Shown here one piece after another: positions 46,454 through 55,740 of a stretch of DNA of 64,000 nt (position 1 is the first letter of the stretch; the number at the start of each line of letters is the position of its first letter). Position numbers and translations under genes: made by a program. Source of the stretch: Paenibacillus sp. UNC451MF (GTDB lineage: Bacteria > Bacillota > Bacilli > Paenibacillales > NBRC-103111). The notes below the pieces were generated by a model. It was not told the origin of the DNA. It worked only from the letters and a program-made list of their open reading frames with translations, and did no database searches. The stretch lies in contig NZ_JMLS01000026.1 in assembly GCF_000686845.1 (NCBI RefSeq), forward strand, positions 44,954 through 108,953, written 5' to 3'.

Positions 46454-47428
46454 ATGAAAGAGCTCTTGGAAGTTCGTCAGCTTCGAACATCATTTAGAAC
46501 CGAGGCAGGGGAGGTGACCTCAGTCGATGATGTCAGCTTCTCGCTGAAGCAGGGAGAGACTTTAGGCATTGTAGGCGAGTCGGGCTGCGGCAAAAGCGTG
46601 ACCTCCTTATCCATTCTGAAGCTGCTCGGTCGCAACGGCAGCATCAAGAGCGGCTCTATCTTGTTCCAAGGCCAAGATCTGGTCTCTATGCCGGATAGCG
46701 AGCTGGGCTCTCTTCGCGGGAAGGATATCGCGATGATTTTTCAAGACCCTATGTCCTCGCTCAATCCAGTATTTACGATCGGCAACCAGCTGACCGAATC
46801 GATCCGAATCCATTTGAAGCTGCGCAGCAAGGAGGCATGGCAGCATGCCGTTGGACTGCTCAAGGCCGTCGGATTTCCAAGAGCTGAGGAAGTGATGCAT
46901 CAATATCCCCATACCATCTCGGGAGGCATGAAGCAGCGCGTGATGATTGCCATGGCGCTAGCCTGTAAGCCGAAGCTGTTGATAGCGGATGAGCCGACAA
47001 CCGCCCTGGATGTTACCATTCAGGCACAGATTCTGGAACTGATGAAAAAAATCCGTGCTGAGTCCAACACCTCTATCATTCTAATCTCACATGATCTTGG
47101 CGTCGTGGCTGAAATGGCGGACCGAATTATCGTCATGTACGCAGGACAGGTGGTCGAGGAGGCTGAGGTCTATGAGCTATTCGAGCGCCCTATGCATCCT
47201 TATACCATCGGATTAATGAGGTCCATTCCTCATTTGGAGCTGGAGGATGAGGAGCTGCAGTCTATACCGGGCGCAGTTCCCTCCCTGCTAGATATGCCGG
47301 AGGGCTGCCGTTATCAAGCCCGGTGCTCCATGGCTTCCGAGATGTGCAGGAATGCGCCACCGCTGGTTGAGGCTTCTCCGGGACATAAAGTGAAATGCTG
47401 GTTTGCCGGTATTGGAGATGTGCAGTAA
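46454..47428 (+). CDS. Peptide/nickel-type ABC ATPase (DppD/OppD-like)
   Basis: 324 residues. Walker A GESGCGKS near 41, signature [15 protein letters not shown] near 155, Walker [13 protein letters not shown] near 178 and switch His in LISHDLGVV. The C-terminal oligopeptide_transp extension ends with the cysteine set [14 protein letters not shown], which in OppD proteins holds an iron-sulfur cluster. ATG 46454 after ATGAGGTG. Confidence 0.92.
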   Translation: MKELLEVRQLRTSFRTEAGEVTSVDDVSFSLKQGETLGIVGESGCGKSVTSLSILKLLGRNGSIKSGSILFQGQDLVSMPDSELGSLRGKDIAMIFQDPMSSLNPVFTIGNQLTESIRIHLKLRSKEAWQHAVGLLKAVGFPRAEEVMHQYPHTISGGMKQRVMIAMALACKPKLLIADEPTTALDVTIQAQILELMKKIRAESNTSIILISHDLGVVAEMADRIIVMYAGQVVEEAEVYELFERPMHPYTIGLMRSIPHLELEDEELQSIPGAVPSLLDMPEGCRYQARCSMASEMCRNAPPLVEASPGHKVKCWFAGIGDVQ

Positions 47429-47471
47429 CACCATGAAAATAACCAAATCCCAATGATGGAGGGGAACGACG

Positions 47472-48509
47472 ATGCTGACAACCGGCAGGAGTGAAGCAGT
47501 ACCGCAGGAGCCTCTATTGCAGCTGAGAGGGGTCAAAAAATACTATCCGATCAAACGGGGGGTGTTCTCCCGAACGGTCGGCCATATCAAAGCGGTAGAC
47601 GGTATTGACCTGGACGTCTATCCCGGCGAAACGGTAGGACTGGTAGGGGAATCCGGCTGTGGGAAATCGACGCTGGGCCGCAGCATTATTAAGCTTGAGG
47701 AACTTACTGAAGGAAGCATTCTGTTCCAAGGCCATGATCTTGCACCGATGGGTTTATCGAAGATGAGGTCCCTTCGCTCTGATTTGCAGATGATTTTCCA
47801 AGATCCTTATTCCTCGTTAAATCCCCGCAAGCGGATTGTTGAATTAATGACAGAGCCATTGAGGACATTGACCGGTGTGAGCGAGGCAGAGGCGGTTCGG
47901 CAGGCGGCTGAACTTATGGAGCTTGTAGGTTTATCGGCGCAAAGCTTGGGCAAATATCCGCATGAGTTTTCCGGTGGACAGCGCCAGCGGATCGGAATTG
48001 CCCGAGCGGTGGGTCTGCGGCCCAAGCTTATCGTCTGCGACGAGCCGGTCTCAGCACTTGATGTATCGATTCAGGCTCAAATATTAAACTTGATGAAAGA
48101 GCTTCAGCAGCAGTTTCGTTTAACGTACTTGTTTATCGGACACGGGCTCGGAGCGGTAAAGTATGTGAGTGACCGTATCGCAGTCATGTATTTGGGCAAG
48201 ATCGTGGAGATTGCCCCCAAGAAACAGATATTCACTATGCCGAGACATCCGTATACGAAAGCACTGTTAGATGCTTACCCTGTACCTAATCCCGCCATGA
48301 GAAATGCACAGCGCATTGTGCTGGAGGGAGATGTGCCAAGTCCGGCCTCGCCTCCTCAAGGATGCCGATTCCATACGCGCTGTCCCATAGCTCAGCCGAT
48401 CTGCAGAGAGCGGGAGCCGGGCTTGTCTGCAGGTGAGCACAGGGTGGCCTGTCACTTCCCGCTCGGAGAATTGGAAGGGATAGGATCGGAGGAACGCGCC
48501 TATGCTTAA
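47472..48509 (+). CDS. Peptide/nickel-type ABC ATPase (DppF/OppF-like)
   Basis: 345 residues. Walker [14 protein letters not shown] near 63, signature FSGGQRQRIGIARA near 162 and Walker B LIVCDEPVSALD near 185. The switch region reads LFIGHGLGAVKY: the His is kept but the following Asp of the usual SHDL is Gly, a departure worth noting. C-terminal CRFHTRCPIAQPIC cluster as in DppD. ATG 47472 after GGAGGGG; overlaps the permease gene by eight bases. Confidence 0.92.
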   Translation: MLTTGRSEAVPQEPLLQLRGVKKYYPIKRGVFSRTVGHIKAVDGIDLDVYPGETVGLVGESGCGKSTLGRSIIKLEELTEGSILFQGHDLAPMGLSKMRSLRSDLQMIFQDPYSSLNPRKRIVELMTEPLRTLTGVSEAEAVRQAAELMELVGLSAQSLGKYPHEFSGGQRQRIGIARAVGLRPKLIVCDEPVSALDVSIQAQILNLMKELQQQFRLTYLFIGHGLGAVKYVSDRIAVMYLGKIVEIAPKKQIFTMPRHPYTKALLDAYPVPNPAMRNAQRIVLEGDVPSPASPPQGCRFHTRCPIAQPICREREPGLSAGEHRVACHFPLGELEGIGSEERAYA

Positions 48510-49452
48510 TTATGTGATCCGCCGGTTGTTGATCGCAATTCCTGTGCTGCTGGGCGTTACCTTCTTGAACTTTATCATTATTAATCTCGTCCCGGGCGAT
48601 CCTGTCGATATGTATGTCAATCCCGATGTATCCGAAGCGGATAAGGCGATTCGCCGTGAGGCCCTAGGCTTGAACGACCCGTTCATGATTCGCTACCTGA
48701 AGTGGATGCTTAATTTGGCTCACGGCGATTTGGGTCATTCCTTCAGCTCGTTCCAGCCGGTCGTCAATCTCATCTCAGAGCGTATCGGCCCCACTTTGAT
48801 CTTGATGGGAGCTTCGATTGTATTCGGTTATTTGATCTCCATTCCTATCGGCGTCTACTGTGCCGTCAAAGCCAATTCCAAGTTCGACTATTTCATGTCG
48901 GCAAATTCCTTTCTGTGCGTGTCTATACCAAGCTTTTTCTTGGGCCTTGGCTTAATTTATGTGTTCGGAGTACTGCTGGGCATTTTGCCTACCGGAGGCA
49001 TGAGCACCATGGGCGGGAATGGGGGAGTGTGGGACACTGTGCTTCATCTTATTTTACCTACAATTACTCTCGGAACATCCATTGCCGGAGGAATGGTGAG
49101 ATATGTGCGCTCCAGCGTTATGGAGGTGCTGGGTCAGGATTATTTGCGAACGGCAAGAGCCAAGGGAGTTAAGGAGTTCTTTGTCGTCAACAAGCATGCG
49201 CTCAAAAATGCGCTCATTCCCGTCATTACTATTGCTGGACTGGACATCCCGATTTTGATCGGGGGAGCGGTTATTACAGAAAGTATTTTTCAATGGAACG
49301 GCATGGGCCAGCTCACGATTCAGGCTATTCTTTCCCGCGACTTTCCACTGCTGATGGGTATTAACATGCTGGCTGCTCTAACCGTGCTGTGCGCCAATTT
49401 ATGGTCTGATATGATGTATGCCGTTGTCGATCCGCGTATTAAGTACAATTAG
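48502..49452 (+). CDS. Peptide/nickel-type ABC permease (DppB/OppB-like)
   Basis: 316 residues, six membrane segments. The N-terminus IRRLLIAIPVLLGVTFLNFII and the PGDP motif (about 31-34) are standard for DppB, and the coupling loop is DYLRTARAKGVKEFFVVNKHALKNALIP (about 213-240) in EAA form. ATG 48502 sits behind GGAGGAACG within the upstream gene. Confidence 0.93.
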   Translation: MLNYVIRRLLIAIPVLLGVTFLNFIIINLVPGDPVDMYVNPDVSEADKAIRREALGLNDPFMIRYLKWMLNLAHGDLGHSFSSFQPVVNLISERIGPTLILMGASIVFGYLISIPIGVYCAVKANSKFDYFMSANSFLCVSIPSFFLGLGLIYVFGVLLGILPTGGMSTMGGNGGVWDTVLHLILPTITLGTSIAGGMVRYVRSSVMEVLGQDYLRTARAKGVKEFFVVNKHALKNALIPVITIAGLDIPILIGGAVITESIFQWNGMGQLTIQAILSRDFPLLMGINMLAALTVLCANLWSDMMYAVVDPRIKYN

Positions 49453-49473
49453 GATGACTGGAGGAGAAACCTT

Positions 49474-50406
49474 ATGTCTTCGATGGATATGCAAAAAGAA
49501 CTGACCGCAGCAGAAGCTCTGCCTTCGCTTCTTCAAAGCCGATCCCCCGAGTTTGTTTCCGACAGTTATGCCAAAATCATTATGAGGCGATTTTTGAAGC
49601 ATAAAATGGCGGTGGTCGGCTTAACTGCTCTTGCTCTGTTGATCTTCATCGGTATTTTTGCCCCGCTGCTTGCACCTTACAATCCGAATGCCATCGGAAA
49701 AGCTTTCTCCGCTGCGCCATCCGCCGAGCATTGGCTCGGAACGGACCAAGTGGGGCGTGATGTATTGAGCCGATTAATGTATGCGACACGGGTGTCGCTG
49801 TCAGTGGGTGTAGTTACCGTGGCCCTATATGTTATTATAGGTACGGTGATCGGAGCCATTGCCGGATATATGGGCGGCTGGGTCGATATGGTGATCAATC
49901 GGGTGATTGATGTGTTCATGTCGTTTCCGAGCTTGATGGTTATTTTGGTGCTAGTCACTGTACTTGGCACCGGATTATCGAATATTATAATAGTATTGGC
50001 TTTGCTCGGTTGGCCTTCCGTCGCCAGGCTCGTCCGGGGGAGTGTACTGTCCTTGCGGCAAACGGAATATGTCAAAGCGGGTATTGCGCTCGGCCTAAGC
50101 ACGCCCAGGCTTCTATTCGGGCATATCCTTCCTAATGCGTTGGGACCGATTCTCGTTAATGCGACATTCGGTGCGGCTGCGGCTATTTTATCCGAATCTT
50201 CGCTTAGTTTTCTCGGTATGGGGGTTCAGCCTCCGACAGCCAGCTGGGGTAATATGTTGAATGCAGCTCAGTCGATTACGGCACTGACGAGTCAGCCGTG
50301 GCTGTGGATTCCTCCAGGGCTCATTATTATCGTATCCGTACTATCGATTAATTTTATCGGTGACGGTGTAAGGGATGCTATGGATCCGAAGAAAATTAAC
50401 GCTTAA
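49474..50406 (+). CDS. Peptide/nickel-type ABC permease (DppC/OppC-like)
   Basis: 310 residues. The OppC N-terminal domain (FLKHKMAVVGLTALALLIFIGIFAPLLAPYNP) precedes LGTDQVGRDVLSRLMYATRVSL, the DppC mark. The EAA-type loop is TEYVKAGIALGLSTPRLLFGHILPNALGP (about 210-238). It pairs with DppB to form the channel. ATG 49474 after TGGAGGAG. Confidence 0.93.
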   Translation: MSSMDMQKELTAAEALPSLLQSRSPEFVSDSYAKIIMRRFLKHKMAVVGLTALALLIFIGIFAPLLAPYNPNAIGKAFSAAPSAEHWLGTDQVGRDVLSRLMYATRVSLSVGVVTVALYVIIGTVIGAIAGYMGGWVDMVINRVIDVFMSFPSLMVILVLVTVLGTGLSNIIIVLALLGWPSVARLVRGSVLSLRQTEYVKAGIALGLSTPRLLFGHILPNALGPILVNATFGAAAAILSESSLSFLGMGVQPPTASWGNMLNAAQSITALTSQPWLWIPPGLIIIVSVLSINFIGDGVRDAMDPKKINA

Positions 50407-50459
50407 CGGGGAAGGCTCAGGGCCGGCGACGACTTTACTATGATAGTGGTGGGAAAATA

Positions 50460-51758
50460 ATGAACGTAAAACAAGCTTCGTCTGCAGTAAGGTCCGTTAT
50501 GCAATCTTTTCCTAGAGATGCGCTGTTCTTCCTAACGGCAAGCTTCGTGAATTCTACGGGGAAAGCGGTCATGTGGCCTTTGACCACACTATATGTGCAT
50601 AATGTAATGGGTAAATCGTACGGAGAGGCCGGACTGATCGTCCTCTATCAAGCACTATTCAGCGTACTGGGGGAATTCGTAGGCGGTAATCTGTATTACA
50701 GGATCGGACCCAAAGCGATGATTTCCGGTTCTTTTACGCTCTCATCCTTGGCTTTGTTCGCCATTGCATTTACAGATAGCTGGCCGATCTATATTATGCT
50801 CGTTTGTCTGCTCGGCTTTACGAATGGCATCTCGATGCCTTCGATGAACGCTTATGTAGGCTTCAGGTGGAAGGAGCATCGGCGCAAGCTGTACAACGTG
50901 ATGTATGTATGCAACAACTTCGGCTTGTCTATTGGCGCTATGGTCGGAGGGCTTATCGCATCGATCTCGTTCAAGCTGACGTACATGCTGACAGGAAGTA
51001 CTACGCTGTTGTTCGCTATCTTCTTGTTCTTCTTTATGAAGGAAAGCTCTTTGCAGTCCATCGGTGATGATGCAGCCATACCGGAAAAAGAAGAGCGGAA
51101 AGGCACTGTAAGTGCGAGAGCGGAAATCGTGCAGCTCAACCGCGGACAGTTGCTTCGAAATATTAAGCTGTACTTGTTTATATCGATTGGCTCGATGTTC
51201 TTCTGGCTATCTTTCACCCAATGGTCCACAGGAGTAGCTCCATATATTGAAGAGCAAGGAATGGATCTGAAGTTCTACAGCTTACTATGGACGGTTAACG
51301 GAATTGTTATTCTTGTCGGGCAGCCCTTTACAAGCTGGATTAAAAGAAGGTTCGCGCAAAATATCGTTCGGCAAATGCTGATCAGCGCATTGTTCTCTGT
51401 TTCTGCGTTCTCGTTCATTTTATTTTTCCACGAGCTGTACATTTATTTAATTATCGGAATGATTCTGGCTACGCTGGGTGAGATGATGCTGTTGCCGGCC
51501 ATACCGACCTTCTTCTCAGAGAGGTCTGGAGTTCATGCTCCGTTCTACATGGGTCTGGCAGGCGGATTCGCCAATGTTGGAAGGATGATCGGACCTCTTA
51601 TGTTCGGCCATGCTTTTGATCTATGGGGAATAGGTTCTGTGTTCTTCTTGGGTACGCTCTCGTCTCTAGCGGCCCTGGTGATGTTCTATATTCATTCGAA
51701 TATGAACAAAGATCCCGATCCGGTGCCGGAAGTGAAGCTTCGCACCTTGCCTCATTAA
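50460..51758 (+). CDS. MFS transporter at the end of the ureohydrolase operon
   Basis: 432 residues, 12 membrane segments, split by a cytoplasmic loop (about 200-225, EEKEERKGTVSARAE). GGNLYYRIGPKAMISG is the motif A position. The best match is the MdtH/DHA1-like exporter branch, by general pattern only. It starts 53 bases after dppC with no terminator between them, so it is probably cotranscribed and may export a product (amine) or bring in a related substrate. ATG 50460 after GGTGGG. Confidence 0.82.
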   Translation: MNVKQASSAVRSVMQSFPRDALFFLTASFVNSTGKAVMWPLTTLYVHNVMGKSYGEAGLIVLYQALFSVLGEFVGGNLYYRIGPKAMISGSFTLSSLALFAIAFTDSWPIYIMLVCLLGFTNGISMPSMNAYVGFRWKEHRRKLYNVMYVCNNFGLSIGAMVGGLIASISFKLTYMLTGSTTLLFAIFLFFFMKESSLQSIGDDAAIPEKEERKGTVSARAEIVQLNRGQLLRNIKLYLFISIGSMFFWLSFTQWSTGVAPYIEEQGMDLKFYSLLWTVNGIVILVGQPFTSWIKRRFAQNIVRQMLISALFSVSAFSFILFFHELYIYLIIGMILATLGEMMLLPAIPTFFSERSGVHAPFYMGLAGGFANVGRMIGPLMFGHAFDLWGIGSVFFLGTLSSLAALVMFYIHSNMNKDPDPVPEVKLRTLPH

Positions 51759-51798
51759 AATTGAAGCTATACTAGCTGCGGCAGCATGCTGATAGTGA

Positions 51799-51833
51799 AC
51801 ACAGACCGCCTTTTTTGGGCGGTCTGTGTTTTT
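51799..51833 (+). terminator. Terminator left of hairpin element copy B
   Basis: AACACAGACCGCC (51799-51811 region), T-rich loop, GGCGGTCTGTGTT, then TTT. It ends the ureohydrolase operon and shares its AGACCGC/GCGGTCT stem with the terminator at 52013-52049. Confidence 0.88.
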
Positions 51834-52012
51834 GAGAAACCTTACGGGAAATATGCTGTAAAGTAGGTGGGGTATGCCTCGGAAGAGCGATAGCATCCAT
51901 CAGGAAATATCCGCTAATACAATACAATTGAATATTTCCTGAGAACAACAGCGGCAGGAGGGGGATACTCCACCGGAGCATCAAGGCATATTTCAAAGTT
52001 TATCGGGTTCTC
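51834..52012. repeat. Long-hairpin intergenic element, copy B
   Basis: 179 bases bounded by GAGAAACC and GGTTCTC. The core GTAGGTGGGGTAT, GGAAGAGCGATAGC, GGAAATA.CCGCT, AACAACAGCGGC and GGAGGGGGATAC.CCACCGG runs in the same order on the reverse strand of copy A (35151-35345). The two copies are strongly similar over about 120 bases and weaker at the flanks, where only base-pairing is kept. Confidence 0.85.
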
Positions 52013-52049
52013 AAAAAAGAAGACCGCTCTTTCGAGGCGGTCTTTTTTC
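52013..52049. terminator. Terminator right of hairpin element copy B
   Basis: AAAAAAGAAGACCGC (52013-52027 region) pairs with GCGGTCTTTTTT (52037-52048). Symmetric A and T runs allow use on both strands; it probably ends the minus-strand sugar porter gene. Confidence 0.85.
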
Positions 52050-52057
52050 AATGCAAC

Positions 52058-53452
52058 TTAAGCTTTCTTAGCATACCAAAGAGACTCGATTTCCTCGAGG
52101 GATTTGCCTTTGGTTTCAGGTACTACACGCCATGTGAACAGGACAGTGATCAAGGACATGACACCGAAGATCCAGAAGGTCATGGCAGGTCCTGCCGAGT
52201 TAAGCATCGGAGGGAACGACTGAGATACGACGTAGTCGGCAGCCCAAAGCGCCATAGAGGCTATTGCGGTAGCTCTGCCGCGGATTCGATTCGGAAAAAT
52301 CTCGGACAGCAGCACCCATACAACAGGTCCGAGCGAGACGGCAAAAGCCGCGACATATAACAAAATGAAGATAAGGACAAGTGGTCCGGAGGTATGTCCC
52401 GTATGGAACGCGATACCGATAACCGCAAGACAAAGGGTCATGACAGAGGAGCCGACGAGCAGCAGCGCTTTGCGGCCTACTTTGTCGATGAGCCAAAGGG
52501 CAAGAATCGTGAACAAGAAATTGATTAAGCCTACCAAAATCGTTTGAACAAGCGACGCATTCGTACCGGCGCCGGTTTGCTTGAATATTTCTGGAGCATA
52601 ATACATGATGGCATTAATCCCGGTAACCTGCTGTAAAACCGCTATCGCCACTCCGACGATAAGCGCAATCCGCAGGCCCGGACGGAACAATTGACGGATG
52701 GTAGTATCCTTTTCCTGCTTGAAGCTTTCTTTGATATCTAACACTTCTTGGCGAGCGAGTTCCTCACCGTGAATCTTCAGCAGGATAGGAAGCGCTTCTA
52801 CCGGTCTGCCTTGTTTGATTAACCATCTTGGACTTTCCGGAACGAAGAAGAGCAGCACCAGGAATAAGAATCCTGGAATAGCACCGACACCGAACATCCA
52901 ACGCCATGCAGTGGATATATTCCATGCTTCATCTCCTGACCCGGCAATGCCGGAGTTAACGAAGTAAACCAGGAAAATTCCGGTAACGGTTGCAAGCTGA
53001 TTCAAAGCTACCAGACGGCCGCGGTATTTCGCGGGTGCGATCTCTGCGTTGTACAGCGGGCACAAGGTAGAGGTGATCCCAATCCCGAGACCTCCGATCA
53101 TGCGAGCGATGATGTATCCGGTGAATGTATCCGGAATAGCTGATCCTATCGATCCTACTATAAAAAGAAGAGCGGCGGCGATCAGCACCTTTTTCCTGCC
53201 AAACTTGTCACTAAGGACCCCAGAGCTTGCAGCCCCAATAATACAACCGATAATAAGACTTGATACGGCCCAGCCGACTTGCACTTCATTTAAACCGAAG
53301 CGGGTTTGCATAAACCCGATGGCTCCCGAAACAACAGCAGTATCAAATCCAAATAATAATCCGCCCAATGCGGCTACAATTGAAACGAGCGTGACGAACT
53401 TGATGCTGCCTAGCTTGGCTTGTTCGTCCGATGTGGGCATGGTCATTTCCAT
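52058..53452 (-). CDS. Sugar porter family MFS transporter (XylE/AraE/IolT-like)
   Basis: 464 residues, 12 membrane segments. Sugar porter marks: GGLLFGFDTAVVSGAIGFM (helix 1), DKFGRKKVLIAAALLF (loop 2-3), the PESPRWLIKQGR signature near 200, QQVTGINAIMYYAPEIF in helix 7 and GPVVWVLLSEIFPNRIRGRA near 385, ending PETKGKSLEEIE. Proton-coupled import of a pentose, hexose or inositol. ATG 53452 behind AAAGGGGAACG is chosen over an in-frame start at 53542. Single gene. Confidence 0.93.
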   Translation of the reverse strand: MEMTMPTSDEQAKLGSIKFVTLVSIVAALGGLLFGFDTAVVSGAIGFMQTRFGLNEVQVGWAVSSLIIGCIIGAASSGVLSDKFGRKKVLIAAALLFIVGSIGSAIPDTFTGYIIARMIGGLGIGITSTLCPLYNAEIAPAKYRGRLVALNQLATVTGIFLVYFVNSGIAGSGDEAWNISTAWRWMFGVGAIPGFLFLVLLFFVPESPRWLIKQGRPVEALPILLKIHGEELARQEVLDIKESFKQEKDTTIRQLFRPGLRIALIVGVAIAVLQQVTGINAIMYYAPEIFKQTGAGTNASLVQTILVGLINFLFTILALWLIDKVGRKALLLVGSSVMTLCLAVIGIAFHTGHTSGPLVLIFILLYVAAFAVSLGPVVWVLLSEIFPNRIRGRATAIASMALWAADYVVSQSFPPMLNSAGPAMTFWIFGVMSLITVLFTWRVVPETKGKSLEEIESLWYAKKA

Positions 53453-53730
53453 AGAAACGTTCCCCTTTCTGTCGTACCTGCCTTGCGAACGAGATTCATT
53501 ATAGCACGCGTAAGAACAGGGGAAGCGGGCAATCGTCTTCACTTATTTGTGTTGTTCCTGCACTTAATTTGTTCTGGTTTTTTTAGGGGATACAAATAGG
53601 GAAAGGTAGCACATATTTGTTACTAACGAGCAAAAAAGTGCTTGGGTGGTAGGGCGGTGGTCTTTCGACCTCCAAGGAGAGAGAATGAGTCACTGTGATC
53701 TAGCTTTGGAGGAGGAGTTGATAGATTTAG

Positions 53731-53922
53731 TTTAAAACATATGCATTTAGCAAGGACACACGTATACCATTTGAAAAATGGATAAAGCAGGCTCTTAAAT
53801 TTTATCGTGAAGTGGTAAGCGTATTTGGTCGATAAAGAGAAAGAATAAGGGCTTATGAGATGGGGTTCGTGACATCTACTTTAGCTCTTGGTTTAATTGA
53901 TGACTTCTGGAATGAAAACTAA
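53731..53922 (+). pseudogene. Decayed gene fragment with an in-frame stop
   Basis: One frame reads TRIPFEKWIKQALKFYREVV then a TAA (53833-53835), then continues RERIRAYEMGFVTSTLALGL to IDDFWNEN and a stop. No start or ribosome site is visible. The protein-like composition on both sides of the stop suggests a dead gene of unrecognised family. The rest of 53453-53995 holds nothing I can support. Confidence 0.4.
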
Positions 53923-53995
53923 TAATCTAATCATGAGAAATGATTATTTCCAGGGCTAAGGCTATCTTAGCCCTGGAAAAATTGAAGGACGTTTT

Positions 53996-54748
53996 ATGTT
54001 GCAGCCAAAAAGAATTGGAATTATTTTTTTACTTACTGGGACAGTGCTACTGATATTATCCGCCTACCCTCTCTTTTCCATAATTCGAGAGAGTTGGTTG
54101 AGTTCCAGTGTGAATTCAAGATATGAAATAAAACCGGTCATTGATATATTCAATGAGTATGAAGTAGTTAAGGAGGTAAAGTCGAAAAAAATATTGGCTT
54201 CTCCGTTTGAATGGGAAGGTAATGTAATAGGTGATAACAAAAGATACTGGGATGGATTCACCAGAATCAAATTTTAAGTTTAGAAAAGAAGAACACGTAA
54301 TGTTAGTAACAATTAAAATCAATGGAAAAGAGGTAACTGAACCAACACAAGCTTGGCTGCCTCCTAAAATTGAGAGGGATAGTAATTTTTTATCTATGTT
54401 AAATCTTGTTATAGTTTTCGATAAAACACTAATACACAACAATTGATTATCATCCAAAATTTGATGGAAAATTGGAACGGCTGGGAAATTAAATCACAAA
54501 ATTGGCGACTAATTTATGTAAATAAGGATAAGACAACAGAGGAAGAGATATTTTCTTATCCAGAACGCGCGGAACATTTGCTGGGAGTGAAGTTAGTACA
54601 GATTTCTTCGCAAGCATCAACATTTATTGGTTATACAACTAACAACTATTTACCGAATATTTTCTTTCCCCTCGTATACCCTCTATTCACTTCTTTGTTA
54701 GGCTTCATACTCCTTATACTAGGGACGATTCGGTATGTAAAAAAGTAA
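53996..54748 (+). pseudogene. Frameshifted membrane-anchored protein gene
   Basis: Three consecutive open pieces make one sensible protein of about 245 residues: frame 2 (53996-54277, membrane helix IGIIFLLTGTVLLILSAYP then PFEWEGNVIGDN), frame 3 (to about 54446, EEHVMLVTIKINGKEVT) and frame 2 again (54443-54748, ending in a second helix FTSLLGFILLILGTIRY). Two compensating shifts near 54270 and 54430 restore the original frame. Not a recognised family; topology is one helix at each end with a soluble middle. Confidence 0.6.
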
Positions 54749-54792
54749 CTTTACAATTATTGTTTGATATGGATGAAAAGGAGAGATGGGAT

Positions 54793-54974
54793 ATGGGATA
54801 TAGGGGAAGGAAGTTTTTGGAAAAAAACCAGTCTGTTTATAAGGATTTTTTCAAGACATAGATCTGTTCGGTTCGATGTTTTCTTACTTTATCAAGAGTA
54901 AAGCGAATTGCACTAGAAATGAGCCTCTTCCCTACCAAGAATCCAAGGAGAAAGAAGTTTTGAAAAACAGGTAA
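54793..54974 (+). pseudogene. Small frameshifted gene
   Basis: ATG 54793, about 10 bases after GGAGAG, reads MGYRGRKFLEKNQSVYKDFF and then stops. A second frame continues QDIDLFGSMFSYFIKS to a Lys/Glu-rich end at 54974. The join is a six-T run near 54844-54850. Unrecognised; about 60 residues when joined. Confidence 0.4.
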
Positions 54975-55020
54975 AGGCAATCAGAAGAAAAGAATAGTTT
55001 CGAGCAGAAAAAGAATGAAC

Positions 55021-55051
55021 GACTATCCCTAGCCGAACTCTAGGGATAGTA
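55021..55051. terminator. Strong hairpin before the convergent membrane gene
   Basis: ACTATCCCTA (55022-55031 region) pairs with TAGGGATAGT (55042-55051). Ten base pairs but no good T-run on either strand, so terminator function is uncertain. Confidence 0.5.
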
Positions 55052-55060
55052 CATTCCCCC

Positions 55061-55633
55061 TCACCCCACCCCAAGAACATCCGTAACTAGCGACAACACG
55101 AGCAGCACGCCCATAACCCCGCTTGCCGCAATGGCCCAAGCTCTTGTTTTCCCAATACTGCCGGATAATAAAGAACGGGCATACATAATAAATCCAACAG
55201 CAAGAAGTAAGAGCTCCAACGCTATGCTGATGGTTGGAAATCGCCATAAACCGAAGCCGAGCAGGGGGAGGTGACCCAAGTTGCCAGGGAGTAGCGGAAG
55301 GTCCATCCGGTGGACTAACAGGTCGACAAGCCAATGGCTGAATACGACGGAACCGATAACGAGACCGCTACGTTTTCCCCAGAAGTATCGGGCTAACAAG
55401 CCAGCAAGCAACGAGATAAGCAGTGCTCCTGTCAAGGAATGGGTATAATCGGCGTAGATAATGTTTGCCCCATACCCGGTTCCGTCAACTGGCTCCATCG
55501 TTTCTACACCCGACAAGAAAAGCGGAACAAACACGATGTCCAGCAGTTGTGTGCTCAGCATGAGCGCCCACAGAGGCACTTCCGGAGTCTTAGCTTTCAC
55601 AGCAGCGGCCAGACCAAAATGTCCTGCGAACAT
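55061..55633 (-). CDS. YdjM/DUF457-like integral membrane protein
   Basis: 190 residues with five to six membrane segments. Histidines GHFG near the start, DYTHSLTG near 62 and FSHWLVDLLVHRMDLP near 97-110 follow the metal-binding pattern of the YdjM (DUF457, putative membrane metal-dependent hydrolase) family. The ATG directly follows the stop of a 30-residue gene, and a TetR gene lies upstream, so the three form one operon. Confidence 0.78.
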   Translation of the reverse strand: MFAGHFGLAAAVKAKTPEVPLWALMLSTQLLDIVFVPLFLSGVETMEPVDGTGYGANIIYADYTHSLTGALLISLLAGLLARYFWGKRSGLVIGSVVFSHWLVDLLVHRMDLPLLPGNLGHLPLLGFGLWRFPTISIALELLLLAVGFIMYARSLLSGSIGKTRAWAIAASGVMGVLLVLSLVTDVLGVG

Positions 55634-55726
55634 TTACATCCCTTCCTTTCGCTTGGTGGAACGGACCTTTGCGTCCAGCCATCCGCATCCCGCGCTAAAA
55701 AGAATGACGAACAATAAAAAACTCAT
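55634..55726 (-). CDS. 30-residue hydrophobic small protein
   Basis: It reads MSFLLFVILFSAGCGWLDAK then a basic end (RSTKRKEGM). The start has an excellent ribosome site (AAAGGAGTGG, seven bases upstream), and the stop codon touches the start of the membrane protein gene. One short hydrophobic helix with Cys near the end (SAGC) resembles a miniature lipobox or a membrane anchor. It lies between the TetR regulator and its likely target gene. Confidence 0.6.
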   Translation of the reverse strand: MSFLLFVILFSAGCGWLDAKVRSTKRKEGM

Positions 55727-55740
55727 AGCCTTCCACTCCT

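Noticed and set aside
53691..53740. A 16-codon frame (starts MSHCDLALEEE)
   Set aside because: Too short, no conservation evidence, and lies in a decayed region.
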